A DNA stretch of 64,000 nt from Falsochrobactrum shanghaiense (GCF_003149535.1 NZ_QGDB01000002.1:186001-250000); one strand, 5' to 3'. Shown: positions 37,057 to 48,754, counted from the stretch's first letter. Notes: generated by a model not told the origin, from the letters alone. Numbers and translations are program-made.

Positions 37057-38532
37057 TCACAGGCTCTCGTGCCAGGTTCTTCCATCGCGTTCGATGAGCG
37101 CAATGGACGATGAAGGCCCCCATGTGCCTGAGGTGTAACCCTGAACCGGCTGATTGTTCAACTCCCAGCCCTGAAGGATGGGGTCGATCCAGCGCCATGC
37201 AGCCTCAACCTCGTCGCGGCGCATGAACAGGGTCTGGTTGCCGCGCACCACGTCCATGATGAGCCGTTCATAGGCATCGGGATTGCGCTCGTTGAAGGAT
37301 TCAGCAAAGCTCATATCGAGCGGAACATGGCGCAGGCGCATGCCGCCCGGACCCGGATCCTTGATCATCAGCCATTGCTTGACGCCTTCATCGGGTTGCA
37401 GGCGGATGACGAGCGTATTGGCCATGACCTTGCCCGCGCCTTCGCCGAAAATCGAATGCGGGATCGGCTTGAATGTGACGACGATCTCGGAAACACGGGT
37501 GGCGAGGCGCTTGCCGGTGCGCAGGTAAAACGGCACGCCCGCCCAGCGCCAGTTGGCGATTTCGGCCTTCAGCGCCACGAAGGTTTCGGTATTGCTGGTG
37601 TCGCTGCCGAGATCTTCCAGGTAGCCCTTGACCGGCCCGCCCGCCGAAGCACCGGCGCGATATTGCCCGCGAACGGTGAGTTCCTCGACATTGGCGCTGG
37701 TAATGGGCTGGAGCGAGCGCAGCACCTTGACCTTTTCGTCATGTACCGCATGGGCTTCGAGCGAGGAAGGTGGCTCCATCGCGACGAGGCAAAGAAGCTG
37801 GAGAATATGGTTTTGCACCATATCGCGCAGCGCGCCTGCGGTGTCGTAATAGCCCGCGCGGCCTTCAAGGCCGACGGATTCTGCGACCGTGATCTGCACA
37901 TGATCGATATGGGCGGAATTCCACAGCGGCTCGTAAAGCGCATTGGCAAAACGCAGCGCCATCAGGTTCTGCACGGTTTCCTTGCCCAGATAATGGTCGA
38001 TGCGGAAAATCTGGTCTTCGCGGAAAACGCTGCCCAGCGTGTCGTTGAGCGTCATGGCCGATTCCAGATCGCGGCCAATGGGCTTTTCGACGATGATGCG
38101 GGTGTCGCGCGTAATCAGGCCGTTGCTTTTCAGCCGGGTGGCAATATCGCCAAACAGGCTGGGGCTGACGGCCAGATAAAAGGCGCGGATCTTTTCCGGC
38201 TTCTTGCCGATCTCCGCCTTGAGCGCATCCCAGCCGCTGTCGGATTTGGCATCGACCGCGACATAGCTCAGCCGCGCAAGAAAGCGATCCACTTCCCCGG
38301 CGTCCACTTCTTCCGCCTTGACATGCTCATGAATGGCGTCATGGGCGAATTTGCGATACTCGTCGTCGCTCATGGGGCTGCGCGAAGCGCCGATGATGCG
38401 CGTCGGCTCCGAGAGCTGGCCGGCACGCTGGCGCTGATAAAGAGCCGGGATCAGCTTGCGTTCCGCAAGATCACCCGAGCCGCCGAAAACGATGTAATCA
38501 AAGGGCTCAACGGGGATTATCTGGCTGGTCAT
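37057..38532 (-). CDS. zwf: Glucose-6-phosphate 1-dehydrogenase
   Basis: Oxidises glucose 6-phosphate to the lactone with NADP (or NAD), feeding the pentose phosphate and Entner-Doudoroff routes. The 491-residue product has the cofactor-binding GGSGDLAERKLIPALY at residue 17 (GG in place of the usual GA), the active-site signature RIDHYLGKETVQN, and the C-terminal LIMDVVRGNQTLFMRRDEVE. It heads the zwf-pgl-edd operon and is read away from the SDR gene, with 280 bp between them. Confidence 0.97.
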   Translation of the reverse strand: MTSQIIPVEPFDYIVFGGSGDLAERKLIPALYQRQRAGQLSEPTRIIGASRSPMSDDEYRKFAHDAIHEHVKAEEVDAGEVDRFLARLSYVAVDAKSDSGWDALKAEIGKKPEKIRAFYLAVSPSLFGDIATRLKSNGLITRDTRIIVEKPIGRDLESAMTLNDTLGSVFREDQIFRIDHYLGKETVQNLMALRFANALYEPLWNSAHIDHVQITVAESVGLEGRAGYYDTAGALRDMVQNHILQLLCLVAMEPPSSLEAHAVHDEKVKVLRSLQPITSANVEELTVRGQYRAGASAGGPVKGYLEDLGSDTSNTETFVALKAEIANWRWAGVPFYLRTGKRLATRVSEIVVTFKPIPHSIFGEGAGKVMANTLVIRLQPDEGVKQWLMIKDPGPGGMRLRHVPLDMSFAESFNERNPDAYERLIMDVVRGNQTLFMRRDEVEAAWRWIDPILQGWELNNQPVQGYTSGTWGPSSSIALIERDGRTWHESL

Positions 38533-38812
38533 TCTCGCTCTCTTCCATTTTGACCCAAATCAGTCTGTCGAAGCACAGTTTAATGGCAATTTTCTTTTTT
38601 GCTTGGATAGTGTCTATAATCTAATCGATTTAAATTCAATCATTGCCTGTCAATATTCTCGTAAATGTCATGAATTGCGCTGCCTTTGCGGCTGTTAACC
38701 GCATATGCACGCGTGACATGCTCTTCATAACGCAATATTGCGACAGCAAAGAGAATCCGCGCCTCGCATCATGCAGGTGATCTGATCGCGAACAGGATTG
38801 AAGGAGAATGGC
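38533..38812. other. Divergent promoter region between zwf and the SDR gene
   Basis: A 280-bp gene-free stretch. The part from 38580 to 38650 is strikingly AT-rich (TTTTCTTTTTTGC, CTATAATCTAATCG, TTTAAATTC) and probably holds the zwf promoter on the minus strand and perhaps a regulator site. No clear known operator is recognised. Confidence 0.4.
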
Positions 38813-39562
38813 ATGAAGAAGCTTGAGGACAAGGTTGCAATCATTACCGGCGCCGGATCGGGCTTCGGTTCCGCCATGGCGCGTCGTTTTGCAGCCGAGG
38901 GCGCGAAAGTCGTTCTGGCCGACGTCAATATCAAGCGCGTGGATGACGAGTTGGCCGATATAGGAGCCGATGCCATGGCCGTTCAGGCCGATGTCTCGCG
39001 CAAGGATGATATGGTCAACCTCGCCCGTCAGGCCTTTGAAAATTTCGGTCGCATCGACATCATGGTCAATAATGCCGGTTTCACCCATCGCAACATGCCG
39101 TTGACCGAAGTCGACGAGGACAAGTTCGACCTCATCAATGCGGTCAATATGAAGGCGATCTATCATTCCACGCAGATTGTCGTGCCGATCATGGAGCATC
39201 AGGGCGGCGGGGTGATTATCAACACGGCATCGGCGACGGCCTTGCGTCCACGTAAGGGGCTGACGTGGTATTGCGCGTCCAAGGGCTGGGTGATCAGCGC
39301 CACCAAGGCAATGGCGCTGGAACTGGCCGAAAAGAAAATCCGCGTGAACTGCATTTGCCCTGCCGAAAGCGACGGCGAGGCGCTGGGACTTTTTCTGGCG
39401 GAAGATACGCCGCAGGCGCGCAAGGATCTGAAAGCAACCATTCCGCTGGGCCGGTTTTCGCGCCCCGATGATGTGGCGGAAGCAGCCCTCTGGCTCGCCT
39501 CGGATCAGGCGTCCATGGTGAGCGGAACCGCGCTGCCGGTCGATGGCGGTTACACGATCTGA
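38813..39562 (+). CDS. Short-chain dehydrogenase/reductase (SDR)
   Basis: A 249-residue classical SDR, NAD(P)-dependent. The cofactor motif TGAGSGFG is at 12-19, NNAG at 86-89, and the catalytic Ser140, Tyr153 and Lys157 lie in NTASATA and YCASK. An Asp at 37, after the second strand (VLAD), favours NAD over NADP. The substrate cannot be named; the nearest general families are 3-ketoacyl reductases and sugar dehydrogenases. The ATG at 38813 has AAGGAG six bases upstream. The HI0933 flavoprotein follows 12 bp later, so the two may be an operon. Confidence 0.9.
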   Translation: MKKLEDKVAIITGAGSGFGSAMARRFAAEGAKVVLADVNIKRVDDELADIGADAMAVQADVSRKDDMVNLARQAFENFGRIDIMVNNAGFTHRNMPLTEVDEDKFDLINAVNMKAIYHSTQIVVPIMEHQGGGVIINTASATALRPRKGLTWYCASKGWVISATKAMALELAEKKIRVNCICPAESDGEALGLFLAEDTPQARKDLKATIPLGRFSRPDDVAEAALWLASDQASMVSGTALPVDGGYTI

Positions 39563-39574
39563 GCGGAGTGTACT

Positions 39575-40753
39575 TTGCATAGCATCGATGTTCTGGTGAT
39601 TGGAGCCGGTGCCGCTGGCATGATGTGCGCGATCGAGGCGGCAAAGCGCGGCCGGTCGGTGCTGGTGCTCGACCATGCGAAAAAGCCGGGCGAGAAAATC
39701 CGCATCTCCGGCGGCGGGCGGTGCAATTTCACCAATATCCATGCCAGCCCGAAAAACTTTCTGTCGCAAAATCCGCGTTTCTGCATTTCGGCATTAAGCC
39801 GTTATACGCAGCGCGATTTTCTCGCCCTGATCGAGCGGCATAAGATTGGCTATCACGAAAAGACGCTGGGGCAATTGTTCTGCGATGGTTCCGCCGGGCA
39901 GATCATCGATATGCTTTTAGGGCAGATGCAGCACCATGGTGCGCAATTGCACCTCACGGCCACGGTCGAAAGCGTTGAAAAAACCGCCAATGGCTTTATG
40001 GTGCGATATTCGGGAGGCACCGTCTCCTGCCGCTCGCTGGTGATCGCCACCGGCGGTAAGTCGATCCCCAAAATGGGCGCGACCGGTTTTGGCTATGATA
40101 TTGCCGCGCGCTTCGGCCTGCGGCTTGTCGAAACCCGTCCGGGGCTGGTGCCGCTGACATTTGAGCCAAACCTACTGGAGCGGTTGAAGCCCCTGGCGGG
40201 CGTGGCGGTCGATGCGGTGGTTGCCTGCCGCAAGACCCGTTTTGCAGAAGCCATGTTGTTCACCCACCGCGGCATCAGCGGGCCTTCCATTCTCCAGATT
40301 TCATCCTATTGGCGCGAGGGCGATGAAATCACCATTTCCATGCTGCCCGAAACGGACTTGTTTGCAGCGCTGCGCGAGGAGCGTGGGCGCAATGGGCGGC
40401 AGGCGCTGCAAACCGCGCTTGCGCTGCATCTTCCCAAGAAGCTTGCGCAACTGATCGCCGCCGATATTTCACCGGCGCAGAATCTGGCTGATTTTTCTGA
40501 TGTCGCCCTGCGGCGCGTGGCGGCTGCGGTCAATGAATGGCGCGTGAAGCCTGCGGGTTCGGAAGGCTATCGCACCGCCGAAGTCACATTGGGCGGGGTT
40601 GATACGCGCGATCTGGATTCAAAGACCATGGAAGCGCGCGACGTGCCGGGGCTTTATTTCATCGGCGAAGTGGTCGATGTCACCGGCTGGCTCGGCGGCT
40701 ATAATTTTCAATGGGCGTGGTCGTCGGGCTGGTGCGCGGGACAGGTCGTTTGA
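39575..40753 (+). CDS. HI0933/YhiN-family FAD-dependent flavoprotein
   Basis: A 392-residue flavoprotein of the HI0933 (BaiN-like) family. It has an FAD-binding dinucleotide motif VIGAGAAGMMCAIEAAKRG at residue 8, the family hallmark ISGGGRCNFTN near 48, VIATGGKSIPKMGATG near 152 and the C-terminal GWLGGYNFQWAWSSG that closes the FAD site. The physiological reaction of the family is poorly known. The start codon is TTG, with GGAG six bases upstream and no closer ATG in frame before the dinucleotide fold, so TTG is probably genuine. It converges on the DUF2093 gene 7 bp away. Confidence 0.9.
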   Translation: MHSIDVLVIGAGAAGMMCAIEAAKRGRSVLVLDHAKKPGEKIRISGGGRCNFTNIHASPKNFLSQNPRFCISALSRYTQRDFLALIERHKIGYHEKTLGQLFCDGSAGQIIDMLLGQMQHHGAQLHLTATVESVEKTANGFMVRYSGGTVSCRSLVIATGGKSIPKMGATGFGYDIAARFGLRLVETRPGLVPLTFEPNLLERLKPLAGVAVDAVVACRKTRFAEAMLFTHRGISGPSILQISSYWREGDEITISMLPETDLFAALREERGRNGRQALQTALALHLPKKLAQLIAADISPAQNLADFSDVALRRVAAAVNEWRVKPAGSEGYRTAEVTLGGVDTRDLDSKTMEARDVPGLYFIGEVVDVTGWLGGYNFQWAWSSGWCAGQVV

Positions 40754-40760
40754 GACCGGA

Positions 40761-40997
40761 TCAGCCCTTCTTGCGGCTGCGCAGTTCCGGGTTGCATTCA
40801 AGCTCGCGCTCAAACGAAATCAGACCCGTCGCATAGGCCTCCTGCCGCGCTACGCTCCAATATTTGAGTTCGTCGAGCGGTATCTGTACGGCGCTGACTG
40901 CGCAGACGACATAGGAGCCATGCTTGACGATCTCGAAATCGCCGTCGAGATAGCGCAATACGGCCTGGGAAGAGCGGGGCGATTCAAATTTGTTCAT
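40761..40997 (-). CDS. DUF2093 small protein
   Basis: A 78-residue protein matching DUF2093, a family of short alphaproteobacterial proteins of unknown role. Typical features are the VLRYLDGDFEIVKHGSYVVCAV core and the ISLDELKYWSVARQEAY-like middle (here IPLDELKYWSVARQEAY), followed by a charged tail. There is no signal peptide or membrane segment. It is transcribed just upstream of mutL on the same strand orientation but further downstream in reading, with 56 bp between mutL's stop and its start. Confidence 0.82.
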   Translation of the reverse strand: MNKFESPRSSQAVLRYLDGDFEIVKHGSYVVCAVSAVQIPLDELKYWSVARQEAYATGLISFERELECNPELRSRKKG

Positions 40998-41053
40998 CGT
41001 ATAAATCCTTGATTTCGAAACTTATCAAGCCAGCCCGATTCTGTCCACACGGC

Positions 41054-42892
41054 TTAACGCCTGCCGAATAGCCGTTCAATATCGGTAAGTTTCAACTCAA
41101 TATAGGTCGGGCGGCCATGATTGCAGGTGCCCGAACCGGGGGTTGCTTCCATTTCGCGCAGCAAGGCGTTCATTTCTTCGGGCTTGAGCCTGCGTCCCGA
41201 ACGCACCGAGCCATGGCAGGCCATGGTGGCGGCGACATGGTTGAGCATGGCCTTGAGGCCGTCGGACGTATCGTGCTCGGCCACCTCGTCGGCGAGATCG
41301 CGGATGAGTTGTTGCACGTTCATTTCGCCCAGCATGGCGGGGGTTTCGCGCACGGCGATGGCGCCGGGGCCGAATTGTTCAAGGCCGAGGCCAAACCGGG
41401 CAAGCTCCTGCGCATGCGCGGCAAGGCGCTGCGCGTCTTCTTCCGGCAGGTCGACGATTTCGGGTATAAGCAGCATCTGTCCGGCGATCGGGCGCGAATG
41501 AAGCGCATTTTTGAGCGCTTCATAGACCAACCGTTCATGGGCTGCGTGCTGGTCGACAATGACCAGACTGTCATCGGTCTGGGCGACGATGTAATTTTCG
41601 TGGATTTGCGCACGCGCGGCTCCCAGCGGCTTTTCCATCAGTTCGGCAGACGCTTGCGCGATGGCCGCGCGGGCATCGGCTGCGGGGGCGGCCACGGCTT
41701 CTATCGTTGCCTGGCCGTCTTCATGAAAGGCGAGCGGGCTGTCGAGATCAAGCGGCCTGTGGGCGGGATGGGCAGTTTGTGGCGACCATTCGCTACGCGG
41801 GGCAGGCGCAGTGTAATTGCTTGATGAGGGGCGGGGCTGAAACCCTTGCGCGCGAAACGCCTGCAACATGGCTTGCGCGCCGCTGGTGGCCGGACGGATG
41901 CCGGAGCCTGCCAGCGCCTGTTTGATCGCGCCCACGATAAGGCCGCGCACAAGACCCGGATCGCGAAAGCGCACGTCGGCTTTTGCCGGATGCACATTGA
42001 CATCGACAAGGGCGGGATCGAGCGTGAGAAACAGCACCGCCACCGGATGCCGGTCACGGGCAATCACATCGGAATAGGCACCGCGCAGCGCCCCGAAAAT
42101 CTGCTTGTCGCGCACCGGACGGCCATTCACATAGGCGAATTGATGCAGGCTGTTGCCGCGATTAAACGACGGAATTCCGGCAAATCCGGCCAGCCGCACG
42201 CCGTCGCGCTCCGCATCGATGGCAAGCGCATTCTCGCAAAATTCCTTGCCCAGTATCTGCCCGATACGCTCCAGCGTGGCATCCGCGCCGCTTCCGGTTA
42301 CGGGCAGTTCAAGCGGTGTGCGGTCGGTGCCTGCCAGCGAAAAACGGATATGCGGAAAGGCGATGGCAATCCGCTTGACGACATCGGTGATGGCCACGGC
42401 CTCGGCGCGATCCGTCTTCATGAATTTCAGCCGTGCGGGCGTCGCATAAAACAGATCGCGCACCTCGACGATGGTGCCGCGATTGAGCGCTGCCGGGCGA
42501 GGACCATCGATATGACCGCCGAAGACGGAAACCTCAAAGCCCGAATCGGCATCTTGTGGCCGGGATTTGAGAAGGAGCTTCGATACCGAGCCGATGGAGG
42601 GCAGCGCCTCGCCGCGAAAACCCAGCGCGCGAATATCATGCACGTCATCGGAAAGCTTGGATGTGCAATGGCGTGAGACGGCCAGCGGCAGTTCATCTGC
42701 GGCAATGCCCGAACCATTATCGGTGACACGCAGCAATGTCTTGCCGCCGCCAGCGGTTACGATCTCGATGCGGGTGGCCCCGGCATCGATGGCGTTTTCG
42801 ACAAGTTCCTTGATTACGCTGGCGGGGCGTTCGATTACTTCGCCAGCGGCAATCTGGTTGATGATGGTTTCGCTGAGGTGCCGGATTGTCAT
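41054..42892 (-). CDS. mutL: DNA mismatch repair protein MutL
   Basis: Couples MutS mismatch recognition to strand excision. The 612-residue protein has the GHKL ATPase N-terminus ([29 protein letters not shown]), a Pro-rich linker of about residues 335-425, and a C-terminal dimer domain. That domain carries the metal-dependent endonuclease motif DQHAX2EX4E ([12 protein letters not shown]) and the CNHGRPT motif, expected in bacteria that lack MutH. The start ATG at 42892 begins the normal [19 protein letters not shown]-type N-terminus. It is followed by DUF2093 on the same strand. Confidence 0.96.
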   Translation of the reverse strand: MTIRHLSETIINQIAAGEVIERPASVIKELVENAIDAGATRIEIVTAGGGKTLLRVTDNGSGIAADELPLAVSRHCTSKLSDDVHDIRALGFRGEALPSIGSVSKLLLKSRPQDADSGFEVSVFGGHIDGPRPAALNRGTIVEVRDLFYATPARLKFMKTDRAEAVAITDVVKRIAIAFPHIRFSLAGTDRTPLELPVTGSGADATLERIGQILGKEFCENALAIDAERDGVRLAGFAGIPSFNRGNSLHQFAYVNGRPVRDKQIFGALRGAYSDVIARDRHPVAVLFLTLDPALVDVNVHPAKADVRFRDPGLVRGLIVGAIKQALAGSGIRPATSGAQAMLQAFRAQGFQPRPSSSNYTAPAPRSEWSPQTAHPAHRPLDLDSPLAFHEDGQATIEAVAAPAADARAAIAQASAELMEKPLGAARAQIHENYIVAQTDDSLVIVDQHAAHERLVYEALKNALHSRPIAGQMLLIPEIVDLPEEDAQRLAAHAQELARFGLGLEQFGPGAIAVRETPAMLGEMNVQQLIRDLADEVAEHDTSDGLKAMLNHVAATMACHGSVRSGRRLKPEEMNALLREMEATPGSGTCNHGRPTYIELKLTDIERLFGRR

Positions 42893-42954
42893 GGCGCGAT
42901 TATAGGCGGATTCGCACGCGCAAAGAACCGGCTATTTATTTGCGGGCTTGCCGC

Positions 42955-44370
42955 TCAGCTGCGCCCGTAAATATCGTCGAATCGCACAATGTCGTCTTCA
43001 CCCAGATATTCGCCGCTCTGCACCTCGATGAGCACCAGCGGCAGAATGCCGGGATTTTCCAGCCGGTGCTTGAAGCCGCAGGGAATATAGGTGGACTGGT
43101 TGTTGGTCAAAAGGATTTCGCGCTCGCCATTGGTCACCTTGGCGGTGCCCGAAACGACGATCCAGTGCTCGGAACGGTGATGGTGGGCTTGCAGGCTCAG
43201 CCGCCGTCCGGGCTTGACCTCGATGCGCTTGATCTTGAAGCCGTCGCCTTCCTCCAGCACCGTATAGGTGCCCCAGGGGCGATGGGCGGTGCGGTGGAGC
43301 TTGGCTGCTTCATGGCCCTGATCGCGCAGCCGGTTGAAGACCTTGCGCACGTCCTGCGCCTTGTCGCGATGGGCCACCAGCAGCGCGTCGGGCGTATCGA
43401 CCACCAGAAGATCATGCACGCCGATTAGGCTGACGAGCCGGTCTTCGGAGAGGACGAAACTGTCGGTCGTATCCTCGATCACGGTATCGCCGCGCAGGCG
43501 ATTGCCATTGGCGTCTGCGGGAAGCAGGTCCGCCATGGTGGACCACGATCCAATATCCGACCAGCCGCACGAAACCGGAATGCAGGCAATGTTGCGGGCC
43601 TTTTCCATCACGGCATAGTCGATGGAGATGGCTGGCGTCGCGGCAAACTGGTCCAGCGGAATTTCCAGCGTCCGCGTTTCGCCATTCAGGCCGCGGCGCG
43701 AATGTTCGAGCGCGTTTTTCGCACCGGCCAGCACGTCGGGCGCGTGTTCGTGCATTGCGTCGAGCATGGTGCCTGCCTTGAAGCAGAACATGCCCGAATT
43801 CCAGTAATAGCGCCCGCTATGCACATAGGTTTCCGCCGTTTCCGCATCGGGCTTTTCCACGAAACGAAGGACGTCCTCGCCCATGGTTTCGATATAGCCG
43901 AAACCCGTCTCGGGATGGCCGGGAACGATGCCGAAAGTGACGATGCGATCTTTCTGCGCGAGAACCTGCGCCCTTGCGACGGCTTGTGCGAAAGCTGCCT
44001 CGTCTTCGATCAGGTGATCGGCAGGCATGATGAGCAGCATTGTCTCCGGGCCATGAAGCGCTGCGGCCTGCAAGGCGGCAAGGGCTATGGCAGGGGCGGT
44101 GTCGCGGCCTGTCGGCTCCAGCAGGAAGGTGTTTTCGATGGCGCGCGCATCGGCATCCGCATAGGCGTCGAGGGTTAAAAACAGGAAGTCGCGATTGGTG
44201 ACGGTGAGGATTTCATTGGCCCCTTCAAGACGCGATGCGCGCGCATAGGTCTTGCCGATCAGCGTCCCGCCGTCCGGAAGCTCGATGAAGGGTTTGGGAT
44301 GTGCCTCGCGCGAGAGCGGCCAAAGTCTGGAGCCGGAGCCGCCACTGATGATAACCGGAATGAAGCTCAT
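42955..44370 (-). CDS. manC: Mannose-1-phosphate guanylyltransferase / mannose-6-phosphate isomerase
   Basis: A bifunctional type II enzyme making GDP-mannose for LPS and other glycans. The 471-residue product has the nucleotidyltransferase signature SGGSGSRLWPLSRE at residue 9, FVEKPD near 168 and the C-terminal cupin isomerase domain with LSLQAHHHRSEHWIVVSG holding metal-binding His residues. The ATG overlaps the manB stop as ATGA, so the two are co-translated, manB first. The GDP-mannose could serve the LpcC-like transferase 35 kb away. Confidence 0.95.
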   Translation of the reverse strand: MSFIPVIISGGSGSRLWPLSREAHPKPFIELPDGGTLIGKTYARASRLEGANEILTVTNRDFLFLTLDAYADADARAIENTFLLEPTGRDTAPAIALAALQAAALHGPETMLLIMPADHLIEDEAAFAQAVARAQVLAQKDRIVTFGIVPGHPETGFGYIETMGEDVLRFVEKPDAETAETYVHSGRYYWNSGMFCFKAGTMLDAMHEHAPDVLAGAKNALEHSRRGLNGETRTLEIPLDQFAATPAISIDYAVMEKARNIACIPVSCGWSDIGSWSTMADLLPADANGNRLRGDTVIEDTTDSFVLSEDRLVSLIGVHDLLVVDTPDALLVAHRDKAQDVRKVFNRLRDQGHEAAKLHRTAHRPWGTYTVLEEGDGFKIKRIEVKPGRRLSLQAHHHRSEHWIVVSGTAKVTNGEREILLTNNQSTYIPCGFKHRLENPGILPLVLIEVQSGEYLGEDDIVRFDDIYGRS

Positions 44371-45806
44371 TTTATCGCGGTGTCCCTTGTCGCTTTGCGG
44401 GCAATCTCAAGGCCCATGGTCAAAAACTGGCTGGCCTGTTCCTGCGTTGCCGCCTCCACATAGCAGCGAAGCTCCGGCGCATTTCCCGATGCGCGATAAT
44501 GCAGCGCATTGCCGGATGCAAAAAACAGCTTCAACCCGTCGATTTCTTCCATTCGCACCACCGGATCGCTAGCGGTGAAAAACTGCGACCGCTTCTCCCG
44601 ATCCCTGAGCAGGGCGAGAAAAGCCATGCTTGAATCCTGCGGAATATCTTGCAGCCGGTCGCTCAATGCAACCCGGAAACCATAGCTGTCCGCGATTGCC
44701 GATAGCGGGCTGTTCGTTTGCCGGATCGTGGCCAGGCAGGCGAGAATGGGCAGCATTGCATCGCGTGTGGGCAAGGCCGACAGTTGCCTGCCGTTGCTCT
44801 CGATGCTGCTGCCGAGCAAAACGCCGCCATTGGCCTCGAAGCCGACGACGCATTCAGCCTTCTCGTGCAAAGCCTGTTCCATGCCCGCAATGACATAGGG
44901 AGAACCGACCCGCGTGCGAACAACGCGGGTAAATTTTCCGCATTCTTCGAGTGCGGCGTTGGACGTCACCGGCGTGACGATCATATCCGCTTTCGCCCAT
45001 GCGGCGGTGATTGCGCCCACCAGATCGCCGCGCACGAATTGCCCGTTTTCGTCGGCGATCAGCGGGCGATCGGCGTCGCCATCGGTGGACACAATGGCAT
45101 CGAAGCGGTCCTGTTTCGCCCATGCGGCGAGAAGCTCAATATCTTCGGCGCGCAGCGCTTCGGTATCGACGGGCACGAATATATCGGAACGGCCAAGGGC
45201 GACGGTTTGCGCGCCAAGGTCTGAAATCACCTTCACCAGAATATCGCGCGCCACGGACGAATGCTGATAGACGCCGATTTTCAGTCCCGAAAGAGGGGCT
45301 GCGCCAAAAAAGTCCGTATAGCGTTTGACATAGGCGTCGACTGCATCGCCGTTCACGGGCAGGCCGGTTGCTTTTCGCACGACAAGATCGCTGGGCAGGG
45401 CGGCATAGGCCATATTGATGGCCGCTTCGTCATGTTTGTCGATTTCACCGTCATTGCGATAAAATTTCAGCCCGTTGCGGTCATCGGGAATATGGCTTCC
45501 GGTGACCATGATGCAGGGCGCGTCCTGCGCCATGGCGTAGCAGCTCAACGCCGGGGTGGGCAGCAGGCCGCAATTGACCGGCCTGTAACCGGCATCCTCG
45601 ATAGCCGCCATGGCGAGCGCTGCAATATCGGGGCTGGAAGGACGCAGATCCTGCCCGACATAGACCGGATCGCCTGATTTGAGCGTGCCTTTTTGCGCCA
45701 GCATCCGGATGAAAGCCAGTGAATAGGCATAGGCCGGTCGTCCATTGAGTTCGGTCGCCAGCCCGCGAAGGCCGCTCGTGCCGAATTTGAGGGAATTGCC
45801 TGCCAT
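44367..45806 (-). CDS. manB: Phosphomannomutase
   Basis: Interconverts mannose 6-phosphate and mannose 1-phosphate, supplying ManC. The 479-residue alpha-D-phosphohexomutase has the phosphoserine loop in VTGSHIPDDRNGLKFY (the Ser takes the phosphate), the Mg-binding DGDADRP and the sugar-binding ECVVGFEANGGVLLG. The C-terminal phosphate-binding domain is present. The ATG at 45806 is chosen over 45851 because the extra leader is basic and not conserved. It is the first gene of the manB-manC pair. Whether this is the 'core' or 'O-antigen' copy known from Brucella cannot be told here. Confidence 0.93.
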   Translation of the reverse strand: MAGNSLKFGTSGLRGLATELNGRPAYAYSLAFIRMLAQKGTLKSGDPVYVGQDLRPSSPDIAALAMAAIEDAGYRPVNCGLLPTPALSCYAMAQDAPCIMVTGSHIPDDRNGLKFYRNDGEIDKHDEAAINMAYAALPSDLVVRKATGLPVNGDAVDAYVKRYTDFFGAAPLSGLKIGVYQHSSVARDILVKVISDLGAQTVALGRSDIFVPVDTEALRAEDIELLAAWAKQDRFDAIVSTDGDADRPLIADENGQFVRGDLVGAITAAWAKADMIVTPVTSNAALEECGKFTRVVRTRVGSPYVIAGMEQALHEKAECVVGFEANGGVLLGSSIESNGRQLSALPTRDAMLPILACLATIRQTNSPLSAIADSYGFRVALSDRLQDIPQDSSMAFLALLRDREKRSQFFTASDPVVRMEEIDGLKLFFASGNALHYRASGNAPELRCYVEAATQEQASQFLTMGLEIARKATRDTAIK

Positions 45807-46034
45807 GCCTGTCTCAATCCGTCTTCTGGTCATCTTCCGACTGAAGATCATGTTGTTGCTGGCGCGATTTCAGTTTCCCGCAATCGCCGGTGCAGTCTTT
45901 TCCTGTGTTTCATGCATATCCGGGCGCGGGAATTTTATAGAATTCACGCCAAAATGCTCTAATACAAAAGGATTAGAAGCCGGTTCTCTATTGCCCAATT
46001 CGGCGACGGTTTCAATCACTGCTTATCCTCTTGG
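45807..46034. other. Gene-free stretch upstream of manB
   Basis: 228 bp with no supported coding frame. It is more AT-rich than its flanks around 45930-46030 (GAATTTTATAGAATTC, CTAATACAAAAGG) and most likely holds the manB promoter on the minus strand. Confidence 0.35.
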
Positions 46035-47042
46035 TTATCGAGAGCTTTCCGCCCCCGCATAATCGCAATGTGCGGGCAGGTTGAATTGCGGCAGGCTTTG
46101 CGCTTCGATTATCGCACGCGCCACCGCATGGGCCATCACTGTCGCCGCGATTGCGCCAATGGCGGTGACATCGGCCTTGATGCCTTCGGCCCTGCCGGTT
46201 GAAAGCGCGAAAATCGTGTCTCCGTCCCACATGGTATGAACCGGGTTGATGGTGTTCGCAAAGCCGTTATGCGCCATGGCTGCGATCTTTTTGAGCTGCG
46301 CCTTGTTGAAGGGTGCATTGGTGGCGATCGCGCCGATGGTGGTGTTGGCCCCGGCGGAGCCGATGACCGAATGCCCGCGCATCAGCGCGTTCATGCTGTT
46401 GCGAAAGCCCCTGTCGTCCTGCGTTCGTGCGCCAGCCAGAATCCGGTTGGAAAAGGGCGCATAGACGTCGCCCACCGCATTGACGGCCACGATTGCACCA
46501 ACGACAATATCCGTTCCGGGGATGGCGTGGCTGGCCGTGCCAAATCCGCCTTTCATGGCATATTCCATGCCGAACATCTTGCCCACGCTTGCGCCTGCGC
46601 CCGCGCCGATATTGCCTTGGGGGGAGGGCTGTGTTGTCGCCGCCTTGCAGGCGAGATAGCCTGCTTCCGCGTCCGGGCGGATCGAGAAATCGCCGACGCC
46701 AAGGTCCATCAGAACGGCGGCGGGCACGATGGGCACCACGCCATTACCGATCGCAAAGCCGAGCCGGTTTTCCTCCAGATAGCGCATGACGCCGGTAGCG
46801 GCAGCAAGGCCGTAGGCGCTGCCGCCCGAAAGCAGCACGGCCTGCACTTTTTCGACAAGATTGACCGGATCGAGCAGTTCCGTCTCGCGCGTGCCGGGGG
46901 CGGAACCGCGCACATCGACGCCAGCGACAGCACCTTCCTCGCAAAGCAGGACAGTGCAGCCGGTCGGGCGTTTCGTCAGCGTGTGATGGCCAAGCCTGAT
47001 GCCGGGTACGTCGGTTATGCTGCCGCCGATCAGTTCGCGCAT
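46035..47042 (-). CDS. P1-family (DmpA/NylC-type) self-processing N-terminal-nucleophile hydrolase
   Basis: A 335-residue member of MEROPS P1, which includes D-aminopeptidase DmpA, beta-peptidyl aminopeptidase BapA and the nylon-oligomer hydrolase NylC. The precursor is expected to cut itself between Asn233 and Thr234 in GANTTIGAIATNAP, freeing Thr as the nucleophile, as in NylC (DmpA and BapA use Ser). Other family marks are GVDVRGSAPGTRETELLDP near 41 and LLSGGSAYGLAAATGV near 70. There is no signal peptide, so it is cytosolic. It stands divergent from guaB. The substrate could be a D- or beta-aminoacyl peptide or an oligoamide and cannot be fixed from sequence. Confidence 0.88.
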   Translation of the reverse strand: MRELIGGSITDVPGIRLGHHTLTKRPTGCTVLLCEEGAVAGVDVRGSAPGTRETELLDPVNLVEKVQAVLLSGGSAYGLAAATGVMRYLEENRLGFAIGNGVVPIVPAAVLMDLGVGDFSIRPDAEAGYLACKAATTQPSPQGNIGAGAGASVGKMFGMEYAMKGGFGTASHAIPGTDIVVGAIVAVNAVGDVYAPFSNRILAGARTQDDRGFRNSMNALMRGHSVIGSAGANTTIGAIATNAPFNKAQLKKIAAMAHNGFANTINPVHTMWDGDTIFALSTGRAEGIKADVTAIGAIAATVMAHAVARAIIEAQSLPQFNLPAHCDYAGAESSR

Positions 47043-47049
47043 GATGTAA

Positions 47050-48729
<1,680 letters not shown>

Positions 48730-48754
48730 CGGCTTCATTTCGAGCCAATTGAAG

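Noticed and set aside
37327-38553. 408-codon plus-strand frame opposite zwf
   Set aside because: Antisense shadow of zwf. The protein is low in structure and rich in His, Arg and Ala with no motif.
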